Assembly (NCBI GenBank): GCA_014860445.1
Contig: JACZJT010000041.1
Location: 1-64,000 of the forward strand
From: Burkholderiales bacterium
GTDB taxonomy: Bacteria; Pseudomonadota; Gammaproteobacteria; Burkholderiales; SG8-39
DNA length: 64,000 bases
Direction: 5' to 3'
Positions within the stretch are counted from its first letter, which is position 1. Every line of letters begins with the position of its first letter. Both the position numbers and the translations under genes were made by a program. A model generated the notes under the pieces. That model did not search any database, had not been told where the DNA came from, and saw nothing but the letters and a program-made list of their open reading frames with translations. Of the stretch, positions 46,426 through 54,567 are shown piece by piece.

Positions 46426-47391
46426 TCAGTCTTGTCCAAGGTCCTGCAGGATCAACGCGCGTACTTCCGGGAGCAAGCCCAGGTCGTCGGGCAGGTGCAG
46501 GCGCCTGACCGGTACTTCCCTCGCAACGCGCTCCAGCACGCGCATCTGCCTCAGGATCATGGTTTGATCGGTCAGGTCGAGGCGAAAAGTATAGGAGATC
46601 AATTCCACCAGCGCGTCCCTGATCGAAAGCGGTTCTATCTTGGGTTGCACGGCGGACCCGCCTGCTTCACGCCTGAACAGGGAGTAGATGCGGCGCAGCG
46701 GAAGACAGTCGCTGTTCGCGGAGTCGGAGGCGTGCGTGGAAATGCGGCGTTTGTCGTTGTAGTGCGATACCGGCAGCGTCGATCGCCGGTTCCCGAAAAA
46801 TTCCCCGCGGCTGTCATCCCAAAGGCGCAGTCCGGGGTAGGCGGGCTGAACCAGGATCGAATCGGGATCGTCCTTCAGCACCAGGCAGTCGTCGCAAAGT
46901 ATCGGATGGCCGATCACATGAAAAGCCGAGGCCAGGGTGGATTTCCCCTGGCCGGACATGCCGATGAACGCACAGGCGCCGTGTGCGCTTGCAATTGCGG
47001 ATGCGTGCAGCGCCTCCGCGCCGCGCAGATTCAGCAAGGGCGGGATGACCTGATCGAGAAACAGGTGCCTGATGGTCTCGGGCGGCGTCCCGGGTGGTGC
47101 GACACAACTGACGCGCCTGCCGGAGGGGTCGACCAGGAAGTCGGCGATGTTCGTAAAGCGCAGGCGGTATCCGTGCGGGGTTCTGGTGCAGGTCATCCAG
47201 GGTGTGCCATCGGGTTCTTCGGTAATCATGACGACCTGACCGCTATCGTGAAGCGAAATGTCGCCCCCGATCTCGAACTCCATGTCGGGGCAATTCGCTT
47301 CCTTGTCCTTGGGCAGCGCGCGCAATTCCGGAAACGGAATACTGCTGCTGATCTGCATTCCGCACACGCGATAGCGCTGGTGTTGGCGCAT
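46426..47391 (-). CDS. HPr-kinase-like protein, putative lasso-peptide tailoring kinase
   Basis: The 321-aa protein has an HPrK-type catalytic core: a histidine in ALHASAIAS (about H129), P-loop GMSGQGKST (144-152) and an acidic pair in LCDDCLVL (D167-D168). HPrK-like enzymes in lasso-peptide clusters (for example the paeninodin cluster) phosphorylate the precursor C-terminal serine. Here the precursor ends Cys-Leu, so a different residue, or no phosphorylation, must be considered. An N-terminal domain of about 120 residues is not HPrK-like. Its neighbours are a PqqD protein and a methyltransferase on the same strand. Confidence 0.82.
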   Translation of the reverse strand: MRQHQRYRVCGMQISSSIPFPELRALPKDKEANCPDMEFEIGGDISLHDSGQVVMITEEPDGTPWMTCTRTPHGYRLRFTNIADFLVDPSGRRVSCVAPPGTPPETIRHLFLDQVIPPLLNLRGAEALHASAIASAHGACAFIGMSGQGKSTLASAFHVIGHPILCDDCLVLKDDPDSILVQPAYPGLRLWDDSRGEFFGNRRSTLPVSHYNDKRRISTHASDSANSDCLPLRRIYSLFRREAGGSAVQPKIEPLSIRDALVELISYTFRLDLTDQTMILRQMRVLERVAREVPVRRLHLPDDLGLLPEVRALILQDLGQD

Positions 47392-47399
47392 CGCGACGT

Positions 47400-48554
47400 C
47401 TACTCACCGTAGCGGGTGATGACCTCTGCGGCAAAAACCGCAGCTTCGGTCCGCGTCGGGAACAGGTCCGGATGTTCAAGCAGTACGCCGTCCTCGATCT
47501 GCCTGAGCGTGCGTTTGCCGTCGCACAGTTCCAGAACGGTCTGCCTCGCTTTGCCCCAGATGGACATCACGGGTATGGAATCCGGGTTGGTATGCACCAG
47601 GTCTTCCCGGCTGATCAGCATGCCCTTGAGGGTGGAATGGGTGAAGCGGGCGACCGGGTTCGTGCCCTGTTCTGCACCCTTGGACGAGTAGACTTCGACT
47701 TTCCAGGTGACGATCGTGTCCTGTGGAAGTATCGAAAATGACAGCTGCACGCTGTCGCCGCTCGCAACTGCGACCGGCCGGGCAATCGGGAAAAACACGT
47801 TGCGGCGTTTGATCCGTCGCTTGGCCAGGGGCGAATTGGTCATTTCCACGTTCGCCGACAATTGTGCGGAAAACCAGCCGCCTATTCCGTGCAGCGTTCC
47901 GGCGCGGCTAATCTGGATGGTCTTGGAAAATGCGATCGGCGTTGCGCCGTGTGCGAGTGCATCGAGCGAGACTGCGTTCACCGGATCGCCGAGCAGTTGT
48001 TTCGCCTGAAGTTGAACCGGGTAGCCGGTATTTTCGGCAATCTTACGTGCGGGTTCGAAGCCGAATCCGGCCGGGCGATGGCTCCAGAAGTCGACTCTCT
48101 TCCATTGCGCGCTATGCTCGACCGGCGCCACCCACAGATCGATGCGCGCGGGTATCGATATGCCCGAGGGTTTCAGGAAGCGGCGCTTTGCGTCGGCAAA
48201 AAATTCGAGCACACCTGCTTCGAAGCCGAAGCGCCCGATTTGATCGGCAACGACCACGTCCACCAGTTCGGGCAGGACCGTCCGCGTGGACATGCCCTTG
48301 ATGACGGTGATGCGGTCCTCGAAGCGGTTGGCAAGCGCGATATCCCGTGCCAGTTGCGCCATGCCGCCGCCGTCGATTGAATAGACGTGCTTTGCGCCCG
48401 CCTGGCAGGCCAGCAAGCCGAGGATGCCCGTGCCGGAACCGAGGTCCAGAACGACGTCGCCCGGTTTTACGGTTTCATTGATCGCCTGGCGAAATGCCGA
48501 GACGCGCACGCGGTCTTCGAGGTATTGGCGGTGCTCATCTACGACCAGGGACAA
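47400..48554 (-). CDS. PRMT-like SAM methyltransferase fused to a C-terminal PqqD-like domain
   Basis: The 384-aa protein has an N-terminal class I methyltransferase resembling protein arginine methyltransferases: YLEDRVRVSAFRQAI (about 11-25), motif I VLDLGSGTG (35-43), and the later pattern FLKPSGISIPAR. A beta-barrel-like middle part follows, then a C-terminal PqqD-like segment (about 305-384; VMSIWGKARQTVLELCDGKR). A built-in recognition domain suggests that it docks on the precursor leader. The start is a TTG at 48554 with a strong aaggaga Shine-Dalgarno, 39 bp after the precursor gene. The core's single Arg (position 5) is a candidate target. Confidence 0.78.
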   Translation of the reverse strand: MSLVVDEHRQYLEDRVRVSAFRQAINETVKPGDVVLDLGSGTGILGLLACQAGAKHVYSIDGGGMAQLARDIALANRFEDRITVIKGMSTRTVLPELVDVVVADQIGRFGFEAGVLEFFADAKRRFLKPSGISIPARIDLWVAPVEHSAQWKRVDFWSHRPAGFGFEPARKIAENTGYPVQLQAKQLLGDPVNAVSLDALAHGATPIAFSKTIQISRAGTLHGIGGWFSAQLSANVEMTNSPLAKRRIKRRNVFFPIARPVAVASGDSVQLSFSILPQDTIVTWKVEVYSSKGAEQGTNPVARFTHSTLKGMLISREDLVHTNPDSIPVMSIWGKARQTVLELCDGKRTLRQIEDGVLLEHPDLFPTRTEAAVFAAEVITRYGE

Positions 48555-48593
48555 GCCGCTCTCCTTTGCGATGAAGCGTGCATGCCCGGTGGT

Positions 48594-48794
48594 TCACAAA
48601 CACTTTCCCATCTGTTGGAACGTATTGACGCCGCCGTCGTTATTTCGCGTGAAGGTTCCCTGCGTGAGTTTTGCGATGTTGCCGTATTCGACGAGCACCG
48701 GAGCAATATAAGGCTTCTTGGAGGCAGCTTTTGTTTCGGCCTGCGCCTGACTGTCGGAATCCGGAATCATCTTGTCGCCTTGGTGCTGTTTCAT
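48594..48794 (-). CDS. Lasso-peptide precursor (LasA)
   Basis: The 66-aa precursor. The leader (1-45) contains the exact lasso motif YxxPxLxxxGxxxxxTx: Y29, P32, L34, G38, and T44 at position -2 of the core. The predicted core is 21 residues. Gly46 (core 1) would form the macrolactam with Asp53 (core 8), giving the 8-residue ring GTFTRNND, followed by a 13-residue loop/tail GGVNTFQQMGKCL. The calculated monoisotopic mass of the unmodified lasso form is about 2269.04 Da. A strong aaggag RBS (48801-48806) precedes the ATG. The gene lies between the C protein and methyltransferase genes. The assignment is by motif plus cluster. Confidence 0.88.
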   Translation of the reverse strand: MKQHQGDKMIPDSDSQAQAETKAASKKPYIAPVLVEYGNIAKLTQGTFTRNNDGGVNTFQQMGKCL

Positions 48795-48869
48795 GGTCTT
48801 CTCCTTGCGGCCCGAACCTGCCTCATCCTCGAGCGCGGCGGTTATACGTGTCGACCTTTAGCGCGATCA

Positions 48870-50774
48870 TCACGCCCGATCTAGCAAAAACATTTTATAC
48901 CAAAGATCGATGCCATATACCCTCCAGGGCTGGTGGGTGTAGTCCGAATATTCTTCGTTACCCTGGGCGTAGAGTTCCAGCATGCGCCGATAGGTCGCAC
49001 GGACCTGGCCGGGGACCAACCAGTCTTTCGAGTAAATGCCTAGCGAGTCGAGCAAGGATACTCCGCCTTGCGCGAGGAAGGCCCTGGCCCAGGCATGGGA
49101 AAACTCCGCCTTGCTCAAGCGCTGGACGACACTTTCGGGCAACAATGCGCGCATGGTCTGGCGAAGCAGGTATTTGAGCTGATCCTTGCGCCAAAGCTGC
49201 TCTTGAGGCAGCGCAAGGCAAAATTCGATGATGCGCCGGTCATGGAAGGGGTGGCGCGCTTCGAAATTGGATTCTGCCGCCGATCGGTCGTCATATTCCA
49301 AAGAGTGAACCAGGTAACCGCTGTTTAGCCAGCGGTACTGATCGCGCTGCGTGTTGCCGGAAAATTGGTGCAAATCGGGTTTGCGCTGCAGCCGCTCGCG
49401 CAAATGTATTCGGCGTGCAAATTGCGGGTTGATCCAGTTCGGGACCCCTTTGCGCCTGAGCGCCCAGCGAACCAGCAGAAGCGCCTTGGGCGAAAGCAGG
49501 TGGAGATAGTCGCTTCTCAGCTCAAAGAGCAAGGTGGCGATGGTATCCCCGTTCCCTGGTGGTTGCGCGTCGCGGCGAGCGTGGCGGAATAATTGCAGTA
49601 TTTTGAAGCGATGCAAAAGCTCGGCGTATCCAATATCGCTGCCGCTCAGCCAATCGTCGCCCCCGGCACCGGTGAGCATGACGCGAATATTTCGCTCACG
49701 TGCCAGGTATCGGATGGCATTCCACATATAGCTGCCGGGATAGGCGGGAAAATCCCGATGTTGCCGCACATACGCCTCGTGGCAGGATGCGTCCGGCTCA
49801 TAGGAACGCAGGTAGTTGACCTTGACGCCCGACTTGCGGACCACGTCCTCGATGTAGCCGCTTTCGTCGCAGGCCAATCCGGGAAATACCAGCGAATAGG
49901 CTTCTATATCCCTGTTCGCAATTTTGCCTTCGTGCTGCAGCGACATGATCAGGCTCACCACGGAGGAGGAGTCCAGCCCGCCGCTCAAGTCCGAGCCGAC
50001 GCCGCCCTGGCTGCGCAAGCGGCAGCACACGGCCTCGGTGAAGATTTCCAGGAAATGCTCGGCATACTCCGCGTCGTTGCGATAGCGGATCGCGCGAGCT
50101 GGATCGGCGTCCCAGTAGCGCCTTGTTTGCAGTTTTCCATCCTGCACGCGCAGGCAGTGCGCGGGCGGCAGGCGCAGAATGCCTTGATATAAAGTCTCCT
50201 CGCGGCTGGTAATCGAGTCGGCCAGGTATTCGCCTATCATGCCTTCGTTCGGCTCGCACGGAATGTCGGCGCCTTTGAAGAGTTGCTGCAGTTCCGATCC
50301 AAAAATGAAACTGCGCTGGTCGGCGTAGTAATAGAACGGCCTGACGCCCAACACGTCGCGGGCGCAGAAAAGTGTGCGCTTGCGACCATCCCAGACCGCG
50401 AAGGCGAAGTCGCCCAGGATGCGTTGCGGACAGTCTTCACCCCAGCATTGGTAGGCGCGCAGGACGAGTTCGGCATCGGTATCGGCTATTAGCGCCAATC
50501 CTTTGCTTCGTAGCGCGGCGCGCAATTCGTCGCGATTGTCCACGCGCCCTGCAAAGCTCAGGCAAAGCGCGCACGATACGTCGGATAGCGGCTGCACTTC
50601 GCGTAACGATTCGGCCGTGGTGTGGAGCATCGCATGGCCCAGGCCGGTCGCGCCGTCGATCCAGCAGCCCAGGCCGTCCGGGCCGCGATACGCGATCGCG
50701 TCGGTCATGCGCTGCAGGCGCGCGCGATCCACCGGGCGGCCATCGAGATTGCAGATGCCGGCAATTGCACTCAT
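48870..50774 (-). CDS. Lasso-peptide macrolactam synthetase (asparagine-synthetase-like, LasC)
   Basis: The 634-aa AsnB-like protein activates the core Asp side chain as an AMP ester for ring closure on Gly1. The N-terminal glutaminase-like domain begins MSAIAGICNLDG; the catalytic Cys2 of true asparagine synthetases is replaced by Ser, as expected for a cyclase that does not need ammonia. The ATP-pyrophosphatase motif SGGLDSS occupies 264-270. It lies 75 bp ahead of the precursor gene and 31 bp after B2, on the same strand. Together with A, B1 and B2 it completes the core lasso machinery. Confidence 0.9.
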   Translation of the reverse strand: MSAIAGICNLDGRPVDRARLQRMTDAIAYRGPDGLGCWIDGATGLGHAMLHTTAESLREVQPLSDVSCALCLSFAGRVDNRDELRAALRSKGLALIADTDAELVLRAYQCWGEDCPQRILGDFAFAVWDGRKRTLFCARDVLGVRPFYYYADQRSFIFGSELQQLFKGADIPCEPNEGMIGEYLADSITSREETLYQGILRLPPAHCLRVQDGKLQTRRYWDADPARAIRYRNDAEYAEHFLEIFTEAVCCRLRSQGGVGSDLSGGLDSSSVVSLIMSLQHEGKIANRDIEAYSLVFPGLACDESGYIEDVVRKSGVKVNYLRSYEPDASCHEAYVRQHRDFPAYPGSYMWNAIRYLARERNIRVMLTGAGGDDWLSGSDIGYAELLHRFKILQLFRHARRDAQPPGNGDTIATLLFELRSDYLHLLSPKALLLVRWALRRKGVPNWINPQFARRIHLRERLQRKPDLHQFSGNTQRDQYRWLNSGYLVHSLEYDDRSAAESNFEARHPFHDRRIIEFCLALPQEQLWRKDQLKYLLRQTMRALLPESVVQRLSKAEFSHAWARAFLAQGGVSLLDSLGIYSKDWLVPGQVRATYRRMLELYAQGNEEYSDYTHQPWRVYGIDLWYKMFLLDRA

Positions 50775-50805
50775 CGGAGCTTGGCAGGGAAACCCACCGC
50801 GGCGC

Positions 50806-51243
50806 TTAGCAGGAGGTTTGCGTCGCGCGGGTAGGCAGGGCGGCGTAGCGCTCCAATACGTCCGTGTGGTCGTTTAGCGGCAGCCCCTCGTATTCGATCC
50901 AGGCATGCGCGGTCAGGCCGCCGTCGGCCAGCTTGGAAACACCCAAGCGGACTTCCGTCGAGGTGCCGCGATTGCGAAGCAACTGCCAGAGCGCCAGCGA
51001 TCGCGCGAGGCAGCGAACCCGCAGCAGCGCAGCGACGGCGTCAACCAGTCGCGCGAGTTCCAGCGGCGCAAGCGCGGTGGCGGCGCCGTCCGCGCGCGGC
51101 CCCAGGCGCCCAAGCATTGCCCGGGTACGTGCCATGCCGAACGCGCGCAGCGACAACGCCACCATGGGCAGCAGAAGAAAACTGTGCAGGACGATAGTAC
51201 GCCCGGCCGGATTCAGGGCGAAAAATTTTCGCAGTTGTCTCAC
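50806..51243 (-). CDS. Lasso-peptide leader peptidase B2 (transglutaminase-like)
   Basis: The 145-aa cysteine protease has the transglutaminase-like triad of lasso B2 proteins: C78 in VRCLARSLAL, H113 in AHAWIE and D125 in PLND. B2 cleaves the leader after the penultimate-Thr position before cyclisation. A hydrophobic N-terminal stretch (about 15-36) could anchor it to the membrane. Its start overlaps the B1 stop by 4 bp, coupling the two split halves of the B protein. Confidence 0.87.
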   Translation of the reverse strand: MRQLRKFFALNPAGRTIVLHSFLLLPMVALSLRAFGMARTRAMLGRLGPRADGAATALAPLELARLVDAVAALLRVRCLARSLALWQLLRNRGTSTEVRLGVSKLADGGLTAHAWIEYEGLPLNDHTDVLERYAALPTRATQTSC

Positions 51244-51578
51244 GGTGCGGCCTCTTCCTCCAGCAGCCCGGACGCGATCAGATCCGCGGCCACCGACCTC
51301 ACGTCTGCCTGGAGCTGTTCGCGCTCCACCTCGAATTCGGTCAGCATGCGCTCGACGATTTCCTCCAGCGTTGCCGTGCTCTCGGCAAGTTGCATCAGGC
51401 GCGCGCCGACCGGATTCAATCCGTAATAGCTTTCCGCATCCAGGTTCAACAACACCAACTCTTCACCCACCAGGCGCATCAGCACGCGTTCCGGTACGCG
51501 TACGCGTGTGTTGAGTTGCGGCAGTTCCCTTGCAAGCTTGTTTGCCATGTTGCCTGTATCCTGAATCCAAGTGATCAT
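51240..51578 (-). CDS. Lasso-peptide recognition protein B1 (PqqD-like RRE)
   Basis: The PqqD-like protein binds the YxxP leader segment and delivers it to B2 and C. The conserved pattern LVLLNLDAESYYGLNPVGARL is visible (LNLDAESYYGLNPVG). The start at 51578 gives 112 aa and has an aggt-type RBS; the later ATG at 51548 gives 102 aa and is also plausible. It overlaps B2 by 4 bp. This appears to be the first gene of the minus-strand operon, 41 bp from the divergent nucleotidyltransferase. Confidence 0.85.
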   Translation of the reverse strand: MITWIQDTGNMANKLARELPQLNTRVRVPERVLMRLVGEELVLLNLDAESYYGLNPVGARLMQLAESTATLEEIVERMLTEFEVEREQLQADVRSVAADLIASGLLEEEAAP

Positions 51579-51619
51579 TCTACTACCTGCGCTGCAGCAA
51601 GCGCGCAGCGGGACAATTC

Positions 51620-52903
51620 GTGAACATGCATAGTGCCTCGATCGGGGTCGAACATTTGCGGGTCGAACGACAGCGGGCCGAACGCCTGAGTGCCAGCGCT
51701 CGCGCCCTGCTCGGATTTCTTCAAGCTGCCGCCGGGCCGGAAGTGGCTGTACGCGCGCGTGAACTGTCGCCGCAGGACTGGGACGCCGTGTTCGCGCTTG
51801 CGCTGCGGCACAACGTCGCACCGCTGCTGCAGCGCGCTTTGCGCGCCGGGAATGCGCTTGCAGTTCTTCCTGAGTCGGTGCAACGCGACCTGGAGGCAGC
51901 GCGCCGGGCCACGGCCCTGGACAATTTGCGCAATTTCGGCCAGTTCCAGCAGATCGCGCGGGCTCTGCGCGAACAGAACATACCCCTCATCGCGCTCAAG
52001 GGATTGCATCTCGCCGAACTTGTGTATCGCGATATCAGCCTGCGGCCGATGGGGGATCTGGATATTCTGGTTCCGCAGCCGCAGGTGGAGGATGCAATCG
52101 CGGTGCTTGCGACATTGGATTATGAGCGGGAACCATCCCTGCCGAACGGATACGAGATCAAGCTGACGCATCGCCGCTTGAATATTCTGGTCGAGGTGCA
52201 CTGGACGCTGGGCACGCCGGGCGAACACTACACCCCGCCCATCGAAGCCATCTGGGACAGCGCCGTGGCGGTGAAGCTCGGCGATGCGGACGCGCGGGTC
52301 ATGTCGCCCGAATTCTTGCTGTTGCACGTCTGCGCCCACCTTGCGAATCACCATCTGTTCGCACTGGACTTTCGCGCACTGTGCGACATCGCGGAAATTC
52401 TGCGCGCCTACCCGGCGCTTGACTGGAAAGTGGTGGTCGAACAGGGCCGACGCCACGGCTGGAGGCGCGGTGTTGCGGCGGCACTGCGGCTCGCACGCGA
52501 CCACGGGGGCGCGTCCGTACCGGCGGACGCACCGGCCGCAATCGGCGACGATACGCTCGATCCGGAACGGCTGGCCGACGCGCTGGAGCAACTGGCGAGC
52601 TTTGCAGAGATTTCTTACGAACTGCGCTTCGCGCCAAATCTCACGGCGCTGCAGAGCCCGATCGGCTGGCCGGCGAAAATCGCAATGCTCTGGAAACGAA
52701 TATTCGTGCCGCGCGCCGAACTGGCGGCCATTTACGGCATTTCGGAACAATCGGCGAGTACCAATCTTTATTACGCTGTCCGGCTGCGCGACCTCGTTCG
52801 CCGCTATGCGGCGAGTGCGCGGGACCTGAGCCTTTCAGGCCCGCAGCTCGCGGCGAACACGGCGCGCAATGCGCGGCTCGCACGCTGGATCAACGATACC
52901 TGA
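51620..52903 (+). CDS. Nucleotidyltransferase-family protein (NTP_transf_5-like) of the lasso cluster
   Basis: The 427-aa protein has the family motif ALKGLHLAELVYRD (126-139) followed by RPMGDLDILV (142-151), giving the DxD metal pair D146/D148 of a nucleotidyltransferase fold. Proteins of this family recur in lasso-peptide clusters that also carry an HPr-kinase homologue, such as paeninodin-type clusters, where they are linked to further modification of the phosphorylated peptide. It is divergent from the B1 gene by only 41 bp. The start is a GTG at 51620, or the ATG two codons later. Confidence 0.8.
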   Translation: MNMHSASIGVEHLRVERQRAERLSASARALLGFLQAAAGPEVAVRARELSPQDWDAVFALALRHNVAPLLQRALRAGNALAVLPESVQRDLEAARRATALDNLRNFGQFQQIARALREQNIPLIALKGLHLAELVYRDISLRPMGDLDILVPQPQVEDAIAVLATLDYEREPSLPNGYEIKLTHRRLNILVEVHWTLGTPGEHYTPPIEAIWDSAVAVKLGDADARVMSPEFLLLHVCAHLANHHLFALDFRALCDIAEILRAYPALDWKVVVEQGRRHGWRRGVAAALRLARDHGGASVPADAPAAIGDDTLDPERLADALEQLASFAEISYELRFAPNLTALQSPIGWPAKIAMLWKRIFVPRAELAAIYGISEQSASTNLYYAVRLRDLVRRYAASARDLSLSGPQLAANTARNARLARWINDT

Positions 52904-52923
52904 GAGGCGGAAGTCCGCTGGAA

Positions 52924-52947
52924 TATACTATGATGACAGACAGTATA
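52924..52947. promoter_or_regulatory. Inverted repeat upstream of the response regulator
   Basis: The arms tatact (52924-52929) and agtata (52942-52947) are spaced 12 bp apart in the 57-bp gap before the response regulator start. The AT-rich sequence may include promoter elements or an operator. Confidence 0.35.
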
Positions 52948-52960
52948 CTTTAGCGTCGCC

Positions 52961-53377
52961 ATGACCGAACCAGACCGGAAAGCCCTCATATTCGTCTTCG
53001 ACGACAACGAAGCGATACGCAGTCTTGTCCGCATCCATCTGCAACAGGCCGGTTACGAGGTGCACGCTTTTGAAGATGCGGTCGAAGGTGGGCGGGTGAT
53101 GCTTGAATCGCCGCCTGATCTGCTGATCTGCGATGTCAACATGCCCTATATGGACGGGCTCGAATTCCTGGGCGCGATGAAGACCGACCCGCGCGTCGCG
53201 CGCGTGCCGACCATCATGCTGACTTCGAGAACCGACGAAGAAACAGAAATGGCGGCGGCCAACGCCGGCGCGGCGCGCTACCTGACCAAGCCGCTGCGGC
53301 GTGACGATCTACTGCAGGCAGTCGCGCAGGTACTGTCCAAGTCGCGCGTCGGCGGGGTGCTGCCCAAAGGCGCCTGA
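52961..53377 (+). CDS. CheY-like response regulator receiver protein
   Basis: The 138-aa single receiver domain has acidic pair D14/D15, phospho-acceptor D58 in ICDVNMPYMDG, T88 in MLTSR and K110 in YLTKPL. There is no output domain, so it signals by protein contact. It converges with a gene string that includes a CHASE2 histidine kinase (54568-56934), its most likely partner by proximity. The last residues (VGGVLPKGA) are a short tail. Confidence 0.93.
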   Translation: MTEPDRKALIFVFDDNEAIRSLVRIHLQQAGYEVHAFEDAVEGGRVMLESPPDLLICDVNMPYMDGLEFLGAMKTDPRVARVPTIMLTSRTDEETEMAAANAGAARYLTKPLRRDDLLQAVAQVLSKSRVGGVLPKGA

Positions 53378-53420
53378 CGCGCGTCGCAACTGCGCGCAGG
53401 CGCGGCAATAGCCTTGTTCT

Positions 53421-54539
53421 TTACGGTGTTTTGACCGAAGCGGGCGTGCCCGATCTCTGCAAACCAACCGGTTTGTCGGGCAGGATGCCGACGAGAACCA
53501 TGGCGTCGCGGCCTTCCAGGCCGTATTTGTCGATCGCTCGGACTTTCAGCACATAACTGCCTGCTTTGAGACCGGAGAAGTTCACTTCCGGCTGGGACAG
53601 CACGGCTTCGCCGAATATTTGCTGAAACTTGGCATCCGCGGCGAGCCAGGCGCGATAGCTGACGGCGCCCTCCAGCGCCGGGAAGCCCAGACTCAGGGCG
53701 GGGGCTTTTTGAAACACCGGTTCTTTCGGCAGCGCGGGCGCCGCAAGCAGGCGCACCGGTGCTATGGGTTTGCGGCTCTCGTCGACGATAGAGCCGAATC
53801 CCTCCGGAATCGGCACCGCTGCTAGCGACTGGTCGGAGCCTGCGTTCGGCTGCAATCCGGCGAAGGCGATGGTGCCTTCGGTCACTTCGCTGCGCGTGCC
53901 GCGCGCGTCGGCGCCTACCCTGAATTCGGTGCCGCGCACTGCCGCAGACGCAAAGCCGGTGCGGATTTCGAAGCGGGACGCTTTCGCCGCGCCGGGATTG
54001 AATTTGACTTCGGCCTGCCCGGATGGCAATTGAATCCGCGTTTCCGTGGCATCCGATCCGGGCAGCCGCCTTACGCGCTCCAGCTTGAGGTCGCTGCGCG
54101 ATTGCAGGCGCAGGGTCGATCCATCGACCAGCTGGATGGTCACATAGCCGTTTTCCTCTGTCTTGATCGTCTCCCCTTCGCGCAGACGGTCGCCCGCTTC
54201 AATCAGGGTGATATCCGATTTGCGCGCTTTTCCGCTTACGCTGATGACCTTCACCTCGGCCGGTTTTTCGCGCAACAAAGACGCCGGTATCGCAAGCGTG
54301 CTGCCGGGCGCCAGCCGTTTGGGGTCTTCGATCTTGTTGTGCCGCTGCAGCTCGGGCCAGCGCTTCGGGTCGGCCAGCCATTGCTGGGCCAAACCCGTAA
54401 GCGTGTCGCCCTGCTTGACGGTCACTACAAAATCGGGGCTGCCCGGATCCGACGCTGCACGGCCGGCCGGCGCAAACGCAAGAAGTGTCGTCAGCAGCAT
54501 GACGAGGTGCACAAAATTTCGCAAACCGAGGTTCCGCAT
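53421..54539 (-). CDS. Exported LysM-FecR domain protein
   Basis: The chosen ATG at 54539 has a gggagag RBS and gives 372 aa with a signal peptide (about 1-28, ending GRAA). A LysM peptidoglycan-binding domain follows (VTVKQGDTLTGLAQQW, about 40-85), then a FecR domain (about 95-215; VSGKARKSDITLIEAGDRLREG and FEIRTGFASAAVRGTEFRVG regions), and a C-terminal fibronectin-like part (LKAGSYVLKVRAIDKYGLEG). It is likely periplasmic and wall-associated. It follows the CHASE2 kinase gene by 28 bp on the same strand. Confidence 0.87.
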   Translation of the reverse strand: MRNLGLRNFVHLVMLLTTLLAFAPAGRAASDPGSPDFVVTVKQGDTLTGLAQQWLADPKRWPELQRHNKIEDPKRLAPGSTLAIPASLLREKPAEVKVISVSGKARKSDITLIEAGDRLREGETIKTEENGYVTIQLVDGSTLRLQSRSDLKLERVRRLPGSDATETRIQLPSGQAEVKFNPGAAKASRFEIRTGFASAAVRGTEFRVGADARGTRSEVTEGTIAFAGLQPNAGSDQSLAAVPIPEGFGSIVDESRKPIAPVRLLAAPALPKEPVFQKAPALSLGFPALEGAVSYRAWLAADAKFQQIFGEAVLSQPEVNFSGLKAGSYVLKVRAIDKYGLEGRDAMVLVGILPDKPVGLQRSGTPASVKTP

Positions 54540-54567
54540 TAATCGATCTCTCCCGACAATAGCGCCA

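Noticed and set aside
48870-50774. True asparagine synthetase
   Set aside because: The Cys2 nucleophile is absent and the gene is flanked by B1, B2 and a motif-perfect lasso precursor.
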